Shown here piece after piece: positions 11,466 through 23,539 of a stretch of DNA of 64,000 nt. The notes under the pieces were generated by a model. The model made no database searches and was not told the DNA's origin. It was given only the letters and a program-made list of their open reading frames with translations. Within the stretch, counting starts at the first letter, position 1. Every line of letters starts with the position of its first letter. The translations under genes and the position numbers were made by a program. The DNA is from Capillidium heterosporum (lineage: Eukaryota; Entomophthoromycota; Entomophthoromycetes; Entomophthorales; Capillidiaceae). The stretch is taken from the NCBI GenBank assembly GCA_016630905.1, contig WBMQ01000002.1:2170001-2234000 (forward strand), read 5' to 3'.

Positions 11466-14400
11466 ATTATGTATAAAAAGTAACGGTAATTGTTGAAGAG
11501 GTGGTGGTAACTAACTATGCAGGCTCAGGTAAACTAGCTGAGTTTGGATCGGTACTCTATTAGGTCGTAAATATTTATTAGGGAATATACACTATGGACA
11601 GTCGAATACTAAACTTGAACTGGAGTTGAAGTCGAGTAAAGTACCACTTTGCTTTTATAAGTTTTGTCGAATTGGTTGAATTAGTTAAAAGAGGATAAGA
11701 ATGAAGCTGGCTCAAGTTTTTAAACAATCAATATGGTTGAAAGGGGTAAGTTAAAAATAGATCAACTCAATCACACTTATGATCTCAGTCAAGTTTTAGG
11801 TGGTTTGGGTCAAAAGTCGATTGCTAAACGCCTAAAGGTGATTGGTTGCTGCAGAAACGGCGTAGTTCTATTCGCTTAAAATTAATCTAAATTTTAGGTA
11901 GAATTTGTAAAACTTTACAAGATCAAACTGAGGGAAGGGTAAAGCTTCAAATTTATAGTTTTGGCTTTGGTACTTTGGCCTCTGCAATTAATTTTGCCTT
12001 TATAAGCTAGAACAAGTTAATTCCCCACTTTTTGAACGGAAAGTTTAAGTTCTAACATCCCTATCCAGTTCCATTCAAGCACGACTGAACCAACCCCCCT
12101 TTTAGTTAAACCTAAGCTTATAATTCAACGACATTTGGGCTAACCAAAATGGCTTGCAGCCCATCACCTAGCACTGAAACCTTCCTTTTCACCAAAGGAT
12201 TCTATAAATTTGGGATACGTTGCGGTAACTGTATCCCAAATTGCATTCCAAGTATAGGGGCAGTTGAGCTTGGGTGGCCTAGATGACCTACCACATCACG
12301 TTGACTTTAGCAAGTTTGGGTAGCCCCTCTACCTGCAAGTTTTGAACATATTCCTACCATGACTAGGTGCCATGAAATAACTGCAGTTGCACTGCTCTTG
12401 AAACATCCAATTTCAAATGTAAGGATAGCACTATGCGTCTCAGATTGTAAAACTGCTAAGGTATAAACTTTTAGCTAATCCCCAACAATCAAATGGGCAT
12501 TGTGCTAAAGGTTTCGCCAATTGAAGCTAACCCAATTCAAGTGTAATTGTTGGGAAACACTATGTTGTAAGATGGGTTATCTTACTCCCTACTAAGCTGT
12601 AGCGCTATGTGAAGGTTGGACTACTTATGTGAAACTAGATATACTCCTAAATCTAAAACTATGTTGAAACAGCTAATCGTTAGGTGTGTAGTTGATTATC
12701 AAAGCAAGGTGGATTAGTTATTGGTTAGCCGCACTGAGTTATAAAGTTTGTAGTTGTGCAGGACTTGAATTGGGAATCTGCGGCACAGGTTTGTTGGCAA
12801 AGTGAAAGTATTGCTCGAACAAAAGTATGCATCTGTAGCTAGTTGATGATACGGGTTGGCATGGATCTTAAGTATAAAGTGTACCAATCTAAAATTTATC
12901 TTTGAAAAAAGAATCCTCATAACGTTACATTATACTGGGATAATTTATTTAGAGTTTATACTAAAAAACTGCTAGTAAAATGGTACCAACAATAAATATT
13001 TTCATTTCATCTTCAAAGAACCATTTTCTAAAAGATTACTATGATGACTTGGTGATGCTATACATTGTCATCCCCACCTACTAATTAAATCTTGGTCGTG
13101 GATATGAAAAGGAGCAGCTTTTATATATGCTTGAACTTGTATCGAAATAAAACACGATCAAATCCTAAAAGAATTGGATGTGAATCAATTTATCACCTGG
13201 TACCGACATGTCCTATGAAAAGTTGCAAGCTACGTAACTACTGTTGGTTGACCTTAGATCCGCTTAATGACATCTTAATAATCCATTTTGTAAAAAGTAA
13301 AAGCCACGTCCTTTATGTGACTAACTTGACTACGGCACTAAAAAGTACGGAATACTCCGATTCAGGTTTTCATAGAATATATCAATATTTCCTAAAACAT
13401 TTTTGATGTTTATGTTGTATTATTCAACTGATCACTTATCTTAAAAGTCCTATACATTATATAACCTATTGAGGTAGTAGTTTTTTTTTGAAAATATACT
13501 ACATCAGTCACTCAATATTTGGCTTTCCGATTTACTTGCTTAACTTTCCAATGTTAAGTTTATTGAAAATGCATATTAAATAGAACAGGTGGATAAATCT
13601 AGAGAAATGGATCTAACAACATCAAGAAACTCGTTGTCTCTAATAAGCTAAATATGAGTATGCTTTGGAAAATCAAGAATCAGAGCACCTGCATCTTCGT
13701 GCATTGTATGAACCTGCTTTAAGGTTGATTGTATATTATAAAACTAGAAAAATTGAACCTATCAACAGCTTGGAATCAATCATATTGTCTATTCAATTTC
13801 AGCAAGCATTATACCTCAGTATCAATGGGTTTGTAATGTATATTCGACTTCTTATATGGGATCTATATAAGAACTAAAAATTGTCCTTATCTTGAAGAAC
13901 AACTACTATGGTGTGGTTTAAGAGGCCTTGGTTTCAATCAAAACTTTGAAGCTGATAAAGTTGTAAGTTGACTGGATGTGGAGATCAAAGAAAACCAGAC
14001 ACTATACGGTTGGAATTCCATTTAGTAGCAAAATTATTAAAAATGCTATCGTTAGAACACCTATATCTTACATATATTATATAAACATAGTATTTGTTTT
14101 AGCATGTTAACTGATTTTTTATTATCCAAAGATGCAAAAAATTCAAGGCTATTTGCTTCAGCATATAGTTTAGTTTGAAATAATATTGATATTTGTAAAT
14201 AGCTTAAACATAAAAAGGTATATTTAAATAAACTTCAATCAAATAATAGACTTGTTCATAGATTTTTAACCACGTCATATATATTTAGTTGATTTTATAA
14301 ATATCAATACCATTCTAAATCCAAATTCAAACAAATCTTTTCCTTGTCTTGAATATATATTCCAACCTTAAAATATTTTAGTTTATTGAGAAGGGTATTA

Positions 14401-14651
14401 AGTTTATAGATTGAAAAATGTTTCAAAAACATGTGCTTTACTCTTTCTCCGAAATAAAATATGATGCCACTTCTACTTCATAAACAAGCTCCAAATGGCT
14501 TTAGTTTCGTCATATCCTATTTATTTTTAGCTTTGGATGGAGTCCAAATGTAATTTTCTCTTTAGTTTTGCGTCATACTTATGATTGGCTACTTGGTTAA
14601 ATATAGTTTATTGCATTCAATATATCGTTTACAAGCATCAAAACCATTATA
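11466..14651. other. Gene-poor spacer
   Basis: About 3.2 kb with no confident gene. A run of open frames at 13104-13406 and 13665-13877 on the plus strand is described separately. The remainder is AT-rich with stops in all frames. It precedes a decayed LINE tail, so this block may be old transposon debris, but I cannot show that. Confidence 0.45.
13104..13406 (+). other. Open frame of 100 codons with a Cys cluster, unknown
   Basis: ATG-initiated stretch ending in TGA. It contains four cysteines within 19 residues (C-x9-C-x3-C-x5-C, around ESIYHLVPTCPMKSC and RNYCW) followed by a hydrophobic strand-rich region. I do not recognise the family. It may be a zinc-binding fragment of a transposon protein, a small gene, or chance. 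Confidence 0.25.
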
Positions 14652-15245
14652 ATGAAGGCCAGTATGAGATGGCCAGATACAGAAAAACTTAGAAATGAAT
14701 TTGAACTCAAGCCCTGTACCCTAAGCAAGGTCAAACGCCTTAAGAATTTCTCGATCGACATCAACCCAGGAATAGCTACTAGCGTATGGAAGATAGTCAA
14801 TCATAAATTGTGGTCCCCAGCCTGCAAAGCCTTACTCTGGAAACTACTCCAGGGAGCTTTTTGGTCAGGTGATCGCATCACTAATCCAGAAAGCAAGTTC
14901 AAAAAGTATATTTGGTGTTCAGCCCCAATAGACACTAATTCACAGATACTTTGAATGTATAATCCCCAACAAGCCATGGGGGTGGGCAATCCTCCTCTCT
15001 ACACAGCCCTAGATTACTGGCTTTGCTAACTTTTCATGGTTCTTTAATGAGATATCATAGATGCCCTGGGTATCAAAATCTCTTAATGCAGCCATTTTCA
15101 CAGGCATATTTATGTCTATCCATAAACTGTGGATTTTGAATCTTTGTAACAAACTTCGGAATGATTCTGCTGCTTCTTTCAGTTGGAATCACTTTCAATA
15201 TTTTTGTCTCTTTCAAATCACTTGAGAGACTTTAGTATCCAATAT
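14652..15245 (+). mobile_element. Decayed C-terminal tail of a LINE-type non-LTR retrotransposon ORF2
   Basis: An open frame at 14652-14954 reads like the region after the reverse transcriptase in fungal LINE ORF2: SVWKIVNHKLWSP, KALLWKLLQGAFWSGDRITN, then KYIWCSAPIDTNSQIL, resembling the zf-RVT pattern (W...L....G.....R......C..C......H). After a stop at 14952-14954, continuing fragments in shifted frames (for example AIFTGIFMSIHKLWILNLC near 15090-15160) look like the usual ORF2 end. No reverse transcriptase motifs, poly-A tail or target-site duplication are seen, so only a broken remnant is present. Confidence 0.45.
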
Positions 15246-15793
15246 ATGAAGGGTAGATTTGCAAAGAAATCGCATCCTGGCCAGACCTTGATCTTATGTT
15301 ACCTGGGAGCGAAAATATTATTTGGGAAGATTTATCCCCTACCTTCTTATTTAAACCTCTAGATGCTTCTTAAAGCATCTAGAACCTATTTATTGACCTT
15401 ATGTTTTATTCTAAATAAACATTTTGACTTTAAAAAACTATTGTAATGAAACTAATAAATGCCATTTGGTATATTTAAACTATTTTAGTAAATGCTTTTT
15501 TAAAGGAACAGAGTAGAAAGGGGAATATGAACTGACTTGAAAGGAGCCACTAAGTGAAATTTACATAATACTTTTGAATGAAGTTGATATTATTTGCTAC
15601 AAAGCTATAAACTAACCTCACAAAGCTTATATTCAATCATATCAGAGGACTTTTATGCCTGTTTGTTTTGCTTTCAATAGTTCCAAATCCGGCAATTGAC
15701 CCTAACGAAATCCAGCTTGCTGGAAATTTCTAATTGAAATGCTTTGAGGACAACCCTTCACTTTGATTTTTAATTAACAGCTTAGTAGAGAAA
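15246..15793. other. Intergenic, no supported gene
   Basis: AT-rich spacer upstream of the Zn2Cys6 gene, presumably containing its promoter. No coding signal seen. Confidence 0.5.
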
Positions 15794-17825
15794 ATGACTA
15801 TTGCCTGCGTACCCTGCCGAAAGCACAAGAAGAAATGCGATGGAACAGTGCCATGTACCCGATGTATTGCACGTCAAGTGGACTGTGAGTATCCGGAAGT
15901 AGCCCGACAGCCGCGTACCAAAATATCGGTGGTCAAGCGCAAGATGGCCGAGGTCGAAGCAATGGTTTATCATCTGCATCTTGACCAACACAAGTCAAGT
16001 AGTCGCACTAGCAGTATCAGCAGTGGTAGTTCAGCTTTAACCTCGTCGAAATTTAGCTTATGCTCCGAAGCTAAAGATTTAGGTATTCCTTTACACTTTG
16101 ACTTTGGTGAAGGTAGATTGCCCAACTTCAACCAATTCAAAAACATGTACAAGAGTAAGGCGTATCTAGCCGGATATTCCATGGTGAAACGGGTTCCCAC
16201 CAGATTTACATCGAGCTTAATTGAGATTTTTATCAAATACTTGCACCCTACCTTGCCCTTCCTCAACCTAAAGAAGATTCAGAGCATGCATGAGAAAGAG
16301 GATAGCAACTGCCCCTTATTGAACGCGATTTACTGTCGAGCCTACAGATTTTTGATAAGCTCTAAAGCAGTCTCAAAGAAGAAAGAAGAGGAGCGGAACA
16401 TGGAAAAGAAAGGAACCTTTGAAGTCGCTTCATTAAACACCAAAGGCGCCGATATCCCCGCTATCGAGTACGACTACTTTTATCTAGTTGCAATTCAGAA
16501 GGTAAAGGAGCGATGTGAAGAAGTCAGTATTACAGTCATACAGGCAGAATTACTTTTGGCTATCGAAGAGATGGGTCAGGACCTTCGTTCCATGGCATCC
16601 CTGCGAGTTCGCTAGGAATGTTTCAAAGTGCCAAATGCTCAACTTACACCAACCTAATTCATTCTACGAAGAAGTTGGAGCTGAGTACAGTCCTACTGAA
16701 AAGAAATCCAGAGCTGGCTGGGAAGGGTTTGAGGGCCAATTTTCGTTTAATGAGATGGTGTATGAGGAGGTGGCAACTTGGGCCGGGTGTCTGTACATCG
16801 ATTTCTTGGTAGCTATGTTCAGCAAAAAACCAACATTCACATCCACCGATTTATGCGATCCAGTAACTTACTACTCCAGCTACTATCCTAGTTCACTACC
16901 TACCTTCAACCGAGTCTCCTTATCCAAGTCTTTCCAATCAAACTCGCCAACTTTTTCCAAAATTTCAAATGAGATCTCCAAGAAGAATTCCCGCCACGGT
17001 CCATATGGAGAACTTCAAAGGACTAGCTCCATCTCGATATCAAGCCCGGACACCCTCGTTTCCGATCATCCGACCATTGACTCTGATAGCCATGAGGTAT
17101 TTTATTTTATAAGACAACACAATCTAACTTACATTTAGGGTACATTCCCCAACACACCTAGCGCCTTTGCCCAGACAACTCAAGAACCAGATAGCCTACA
17201 AATGATGCTGCTATTCCCTAGGTGTATGTCCATCATCACCAAAGTTTTTCTACTCAAAAAGACTATAACCGGGATGTACGGTAGCGTAATGACAAAGCCA
17301 TTGGAGTTCTACATTCAGGACTTACAGAACGCCCTCCGCGACATAAAGCTTACTCTGCCAGCCTACATCGGGCTATCCTACTTGACGCGGACGACTGTTG
17401 ATGAGGATCCCAATCTGATCATGTTCATGCTGATCTACCTTATGGTCAACGTCGGCATCATCGAAGCCGGTTCAACATTCATAAAAATCTTGGAAGACCA
17501 CCCCGGTTTAGGACACCTATCCACCGAAGGGTGTAGACCGACCAACTTGATGACAAAAGAGTACCAAACTATGATCTTCCAAGCTGGTCAGAATTTAGTC
17601 GACGTTTACGACCATCGCATTAACGGATACTGGGACGGTTTCGCCCCCGCCTCGTTCATGTTCTCCATGCCTTTGATGCTGGCTCTCCTCACCTTCAACC
17701 ATGATTACAGCCCTCAGGCCCGCCGTTGCTTCAATTTTGCCGATGCCAAGTTGGCTGACTATCTCCTCCCTTGGCCGTTCCTCTCCAACAAGATCACTTT
17801 GGTGGCTTCTACAGAGTATTGTTGA
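15794..17825 (+). CDS. Zn2Cys6 transcription factor with fungal middle homology region (one frameshift)
   Basis: Nuclear fungal-specific transcription factor. Two exons (15794-17096, 17139-17825) give 662 residues when one base is discounted. Residues 5-31 hold a perfect C-x2-C-x6-C-x5-C-x2-C-x6-C cluster (ACVPCRKHKKKCDG, PCTRC), placed almost at the N terminus; an upstream coding exon cannot be excluded. A short coiled linker follows, then the MHR (YLHPTLPFLN, VSITVIQAELLLAIEEMGQ). The CC at 16590-16591 carries an apparent extra base. Ignoring it joins DLRS to WHPCEFARNVSKCQMLNLH, the typical RSW...A.R....LH motif. As written, the protein stops at 16615. The intron at 17097-17138 is 42 bp. 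Target genes and ligand are unknown. Confidence 0.8.
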
Positions 17826-18456
17826 GAAGTTTTTATAGTTTTATAACTTGTACCTCTTATAAAGTTTACGATTTATTATTTTCTATTGCTTTCGTTTTTT
17901 ACAGTTCTACTTTCTGTATATATTTTACTAGAAAATGAGAGTGTTCAAATTTGTATGCTACAAGCCAAATAGTTGAGAGTATCGTATTAGAAGACTCTGG
18001 ATATAAAAGTATGTAGTTTTTGATTCAATACAGATGTGACGATAAGTATTTTAAGCTTAAATGTTGACTCAAAGTTTGTAGGTAGATGCTGAAGCTAAAT
18101 GTTTCATAAGCCATTATTTTTTACTATTATAGCTATTATAGTGAAGGTATATCCTTCTTGCAGGTCTTTAAGATCAAAGCTCCAAGTATATATTTTTTAA
18201 AATAAACGTTACTTGTTGTCTATCAACACTGGATAGATACAATGTTCATTTGCCTTTTGAACTTTGTACATCAAGTTCAATTGGTTAAAATTGACCCCCG
18301 CAGGTGCGTACCTCTCATTGCATCTTGAAGCTAAAACACTTTACAATTGGATCAGAGGTTGAAAAGTAAAGTTCAAGTGCTTACGTTCAAACTAAAACAA
18401 CCTTTACCTAGAGTCCGGAGTTAATATTATTTTATCAAGCAAGCCTACAGGATAAC
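17826..18456. other. Intergenic, promoter region of Arp1
   Basis: AT-rich spacer between two plus-strand genes. No open frame or structured element that I can support. Confidence 0.5.
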
Positions 18457-20080
18457 ATGGAATACGACGAGGTTCTAACTAATCAGCCAGTGGTCATTGA
18501 CAATGTAATACCCAATTTTTCCAACCTAGCAGTTTTAGAGTTTTTTTCTACTTTTTTAATTTGTCCTTTATATCGTCTTAGTTTGTTTACATTTAAATCC
18601 CCATGTTTAAATCTGCAACTCAATTAAACACTTAAAGCAACCTTTATTATCAAGAGCCTAAAATTTACCTTTTGAATAACTTGCATTTATTAATACATGA
18701 TGAATGTAGGGTTCCGGAGTAATTAAAGCCGGTTTTGCTGGAGCTGACCTTCCCAAATCAGTGTTCCCTTCCATGTAAATGTTGCTTTTATACAAATCTA
18801 ACCTTAGTTTTTAGTGTAGGACATCCTAAGCATGTCAAAGTTATGGCGGGTGCAGTTGAAGGAGAAACCTTTATTGGTAGACGTGCTGAAGAGTTACGGG
18901 GACTTTTGAAGGTCAGCTACCCAATGGAGCATGGGACAGTTACCGACTGGGACGATATGGAATCGATATGGAGATACTTGTATTCGGAAGAGTTGAAAGT
19001 TCTACCTGAAGAAGTAATAGCTTTTTTCTTTTAACTTATTTTTAAATGGTTAATTAACATTTGTTTTTTGTTAGCACCCTGTACTATTGACTGAGGCTCC
19101 CTTTGCTCCAACTTCGATGCGTGAACAAGCTGCCCAAATTTTCTTTGAAACTTTTAATGTGCCATCCTTTTTGACGTCGATTCAAGCCGTCCTTTCATTG
19201 TACTTTTACTGAAACTATTCTTTAACTTACCACCTGTAAAGATATGCATCCGGACGTACTACCGGTCTTGTCCTCGACTGTGGTGACGGAGTAACTCACG
19301 CTGTACCCATTTATGAAGGTTTTTCGATGCCCAATGCAATTCGCCGTGTTGACGTTGCTGGACGGTAAGCTAAACTATAGACACGACTAACAATTGCTAG
19401 TGATGTAACCGAATACCTGCAGTCGCTACTCCGCAAGAGTGGCTACAATTTCCATACCACCGCTGAAAAGGAGATTGTCCGATTGATCAAAGAGAAAACG
19501 TGCCGAGTTGCCCTTTCTCTCTCCAAAGAAGTTAAGGATAGCAGTGGCAAGCCTGCCGACTTTTTGTTGCCCGATGGACAGATTATCAAGGTAAATTTAA
19601 GTTTGTATTTTTAATAAAATTATATAGTTGGGAAGTGAGCGTTACCTAGCACCCGAAATACTGTTCAACCCCGAAATTTACGGGTTGGAGTACGCAGGTT
19701 TACCTCAGGTGCTAATAGACTCGGTCTCCAAAGTGGATTTGGATCTACGTGCTGCTTTGTACAAGAACATTGTTTTATCTGGTGGTTCTACCCTATTCAA
19801 AGGTACTTGGACCCTTTATTCTATATTAAACCTGTAGGTTTCGGTGAACGTATGTTGAACGATGTAAGAAAGCTCGCACCGACCGACCTCAAGATTAAGA
19901 TTGTGGCCCCACCTGAGCGTAAATACTCTACATGGATAGGTGGTTCCATCTTAGCATCGCTATCTACGTTCAAGAAGGTAAATTCTACTTTGATATGTTT
20001 ACTAACCTACCTAGATGATGGTAACCGTTGAGGAGTACCGTGATGATCCCAAAGTACTTAATAGCCGCTCGATCTGTTGA
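18457..20080 (+). CDS. ARP1: Actin-related protein 1 (centractin)
   Basis: Arp1 builds the short filament of the dynactin complex, which links dynein to cargo. Nine exons (18457-18504, 18710-18774, 18815-19013, 19075-19199, 19242-19364, 19401-19590, 19628-19802, 19838-19977, 20015-20080) encode exactly 376 residues, the same as vertebrate Arp1. Diagnostic blocks are [107 protein letters not shown] and [30 protein letters not shown] and the lack of actin-specific stretches separate it from conventional actin. The first intron is the longest (205 bp). For exon 3 the acceptor at 18813-18814 is used because the nearer AG gives the wrong frame. Confidence 0.95.
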
Positions 20081-20863
20081 AACCATTAGTTACTGTTTCG
20101 ATTTTCACCTTGATGTTCCTACAACTGTCTCGATATTATAAATTTTTCGGGTGATACACTATGAATCCTTTATTGAATATTTTTATTATATTAATTTACA
20201 TATATGCTATGCTCCGTATCTTATTTTTATTAAATTGAATGCCAAATATACTGCTATTTACAGGATGCTTTTCCAGCTGTATAAATAACTGAACTTATAA
20301 CCATCATCTCAAAATGCTATTGTCGTTGTTTGGTAGCTCTTAGACTTTATGATTTGTTGATATTGTAGGCAGTGCCTTATATAAGCTTGCAAAGTAAAGA
20401 ACCACACGATTCGATCTTTTATTGATGCAAGTACATTAGATTTCGTAGACTTAAAGCTACAATTTACTATTGTGTTAGGTTTATAGAGTTTCAATAGTAA
20501 AGAATATAAGCTGCTCAAAACAATCCACTTTAAATTTTAGCATCAATGTAGTTTGTGTTTATATACAGAATATTTGTCAATTTAAACCTGGCTTAACTTT
20601 AGCGAATATGTGTTATTATAGAATAACTATAAGTATAGGGGAGGCTAGTTCAAGATATATGTTGCTAGAAAAACGATAACTATTATTTCTAAATAGTTGG
20701 ATTAAGATAGGTAAAATATTATGTAGCTATTTTGTTTTTAGAATACCTAATTCTACTAAACGTTCTCAATGATAAATTCACTCTACAATCATGTTTCAAA
20801 AACAGAAACAAACAAGCATATCCATAATAAAGTATTAAAAACATATGTAACAAAGAAATCAAT
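20081..20863. other. Intergenic between convergent genes
   Basis: About 0.8 kb of AT-rich sequence between the 3' ends of Arp1 (plus) and TTC4 (minus). It holds both 3' untranslated regions. No gene seen. Confidence 0.55.
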
Positions 20864-22117
20864 TTATTCTTTATACCGCTGTAAGAACTCCTCTTTGAAT
20901 TTGGGGGAAGCCTTCGATAAGATAATGAATGAGGGGATACCGTTGACAACAAAGTATTTGGGGTGGCTCAAGATCTTAGCCAGCGTCAGTTTTTTACCGA
21001 TCTTTAGCAAGGAAGGTTTGGTCTGGTTAGTAGGGAAGGATTCAAAGTAAATTTCCAAGTGATCTAGCAGATATTTAGGGTTCTCTTGGTCGTCAAAGGG
21101 GGCTGGTTCCTGGAACATAACTTCGAGGTGGTCATTGAACGTGTTTTGGTCCTGGAACTGCTCGATGAAGTCGCTCTCTTTGAACTCAGGGTAGAGGAAG
21201 AATACAGGCCAAACCAGTTGGTTGGTTGGCGCGTCAAAACGGACCGAGTTGTTGGCTTTGAGATCTGGCTTGTACATTTTGTCGTCCGAATCACGGAATT
21301 GAATTTTGGCGGCCTGGAAAACGGTTTGAGCAAAACATCCTAGTAGCATTAAAGTTTACCTGGAGTGCATCTTCAAGCTCAGCAATTCGCTGCTTCTCTT
21401 TGTCTTCACGCTCCTTCTTTATCCTTGCTCTCTCGTCCAATTCTTGCTTACGCTTCTGACAAACCACTAGCAAATCTTTCAAAGGCTTATTGTCAGGGTT
21501 GTACTAAATAGCTCAAGTAAATATTTGAATAAAAGTGAAAAGAATAAACCTACCGCTAAGCCACAATTTATACAATCGATAGCATCATCCGATCGCTCTA
21601 GGAGATGTAAGGCTTTAGCTGACCGATAGTAAGCCTTCTGATTAGCATTATCTAGTTTCAAAGCTTTGGAGCAATCAGACAAGACTTTACCAAAATTTCC
21701 TAATAAAAGATGTTGGTTTGTAAAATGGACTTCAAGCTACCTAATTCTAAATTAACTGCAGCTCTATTGATTAAACAGATGACATTTAGCTTCTGATCTG
21801 AGCAATTCTGATCTAAGGCTTGCGTATAATACTGAACAGCATCCTGAAATTTCGTTGGACCGGCCTTGAAGTTTTCATTACCCATTTCTTTGAAATTCAG
21901 AGCATTCTCTTTAAACAAAATAAGTCTAATGTTAACATTTAAAAGTAGTACCTTCAGGAGTGCCGTCGAACTTCAAAGTTTGCAAAGCTGATAAAAGAGG
22001 GTTATCTTCAAAATTTTCAGGCAGATCCTTCATGAAGAGGGGGATCTGATTCATCTCCTCTTCAAAGTTCTCAGTGAAGGCCCATTCGGGTCGATTGCGG
22101 TCTGGTCCTTTTGACAT
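20864..22117 (-). CDS. CNS1: Hsp90 co-chaperone TTC4/Cns1 (TPR protein)
   Basis: TPR co-chaperone of Hsp90/Hsp70, in yeast essential and linked to eEF2 folding. Five exons (22117-21952, 21908-21741, 21699-21554, 21503-21360, 21313-20864) give 357 residues (human TTC4 387). The N-terminal segment FMKDLPENFEDNPLLSALQ is family specific. TPRs follow: ALNFKEMGNENFKAGP, CLINRAAVNLELGNFGKVLS, DCSKALKLDNANQKAYYRSA. A charged helix (RKQELDERARIKKERED) leads to the C-terminal wheel domain (NQLVWPVFFLYPEFKESDF, HPKYFVVNGIPSFIILSK). The frame is intact. It is divergent from a SNARE gene only 161 bp away. Hgh1, another eEF2-folding factor, lies at 40.8-42.3 kb. Confidence 0.93.
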
Positions 22118-22278
22118 TTGTTGAGTTTGTAAAGCTAGGTTTGGGTTAAAGTTTTGTAAGGTTGAAAACTTCGATCACCTTACCAAAAAATCAATAGACT
22201 AGTCATTTTGAATTAATTGGCTGCTTTGCAGTCAAGCATAAAATCAACAGGCTCCAAGCTGTTCAACAACGTTTCAAA
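22118..22278. promoter_or_regulatory. Short divergent promoter (TTC4 / SNARE)
   Basis: Only 161 bp separate the start codons of the divergent TTC4 (minus) and SNARE (plus) genes, so both promoters and 5' leaders must overlap here. No clear TATA element can be assigned to either side. Confidence 0.5.
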
Positions 22279-22662
22279 ATGTACAACTCTCAATATGACC
22301 CCAGCCGAAGTTTCCATGGACAGAATCAGATAAATGAAAGAAGACAGCAAGCTGACAATAGAAAAGACTTGCTTGGTGATGGAGTAGTATCAATAGCGAT
22401 AGAAGATGACTTTGTCAGTAGAACCGACCAGCAGTTTGACCAATTCCTTATGCAAGGTGCTAATTCGTTACAACAGTTGAAAGAGCAGCGAGCCATTTTA
22501 AAAAAAGCCAAGGGAAGGCAGGGAAACATATTGAATCAACTTAATTTTTCCAATTCTGTCATCGGCTTTATTGAAAAACGCACTTTCCAAGATTGGCTAC
22601 TGTTTTTTGCCGTTGTGGTTATAACTATTATCCTGTTCACTTATTTTTATATATTAAAGTAG
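22279..22662 (+). CDS. Membrin/Bos1-like Qb-SNARE lacking the Habc domain
   Basis: Intronless 127-residue tail-anchored protein. The SNARE motif (about residues 48-100) reads FDQFLMQGANSLQQLKEQRA and ILKKAKGRQGNILNQL, with the zero-layer Gln in LKEQRA. It is followed by the membrin-type linker SNSVIGFIEKRTFQDW and a C-terminal membrane helix (LLFFAVVVITIILFTYFYIL). In animals and yeast, membrin/Bos1 acts in ER-Golgi fusion and has about 212-244 residues with an N-terminal three-helix domain. Here only about 47 residues precede the SNARE core, and the neighbouring gene starts 161 bp upstream, leaving no room for a normal N terminus. Either a naturally short SNARE or a distantly located first exon (unlikely). 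Confidence 0.75.
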   Translation: MYNSQYDPSRSFHGQNQINERRQQADNRKDLLGDGVVSIAIEDDFVSRTDQQFDQFLMQGANSLQQLKEQRAILKKAKGRQGNILNQLNFSNSVIGFIEKRTFQDWLLFFAVVVITIILFTYFYILK

Positions 22663-23539
22663 TTTTAATGCTTTTATATTATCGAACTAGAAGTCCATAC
22701 TCAATGCTTTATCTATGGTTTGAGTATAATGTTAAAGTGTATGTTCTAAATTTAGTATTTCATTCAATTTATTCATATAATGATAGACTTTATCTTTATT
22801 TTGATACTGATGTATTTACATGGCACTTGGCTGAAGGTATGAGCCTTTCATTCTAACTATATTGAACTGCTTATTAGTTTAAAAGAATTCTACATCTTAA
22901 ATAGAAACTTCATTTCTATAGATCACAGTTATAGAAGAATATAGTGATATTATTTTTCAAAGAGATAGCTACAATTTTACTAATTTTGTTCAATACTATG
23001 GTGAATTAATTTATAGTAATTAAACACAGGTATTTTTAAAACTATTAGTATCTGGCTAATAGCATTTTCTTATACCATTTGTACTTGATATAGTAATTGG
23101 ATAAACATTTATAAATAATCTGGATTATATTTTTCTCATATTATATTGCACTATTGTATTTGAACATTTCACATCAACCTTAAATATAAAGATTCTTTCT
23201 TCAATATATAATGGCAAAGCGAAATTTATATAGGAGCACATGTTGAGTATATAGAATATTCGTTGACTTTCAATAGCTTCAATCTGTGCTTTTCATCTTT
23301 AACACATATGCTATATTCTTTTATATAAATCTTATAAGTACCTTTAGTGTAGCATATTTCACTACCATATATTCTTCACTCTTGATTAATAGAAATGCAG
23401 TATCATCAAGCTTGGGCTTATATTATTGTGTAAAATGTTTTTAAACTTTGTAAAAGCGTCACTACAAAACTCAGAAGCCAGTAAATTTGCACTTTTCTCA
23501 GATTTAGAGAAGGTTGGCGAAAAGAAGTATAGTTCTCAA
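22663..23539. other. Intergenic, no supported gene
   Basis: AT-rich spacer. A plus-strand open stretch running past the SNARE stop (22593-22856) is out of frame and has no motif. Confidence 0.5.
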
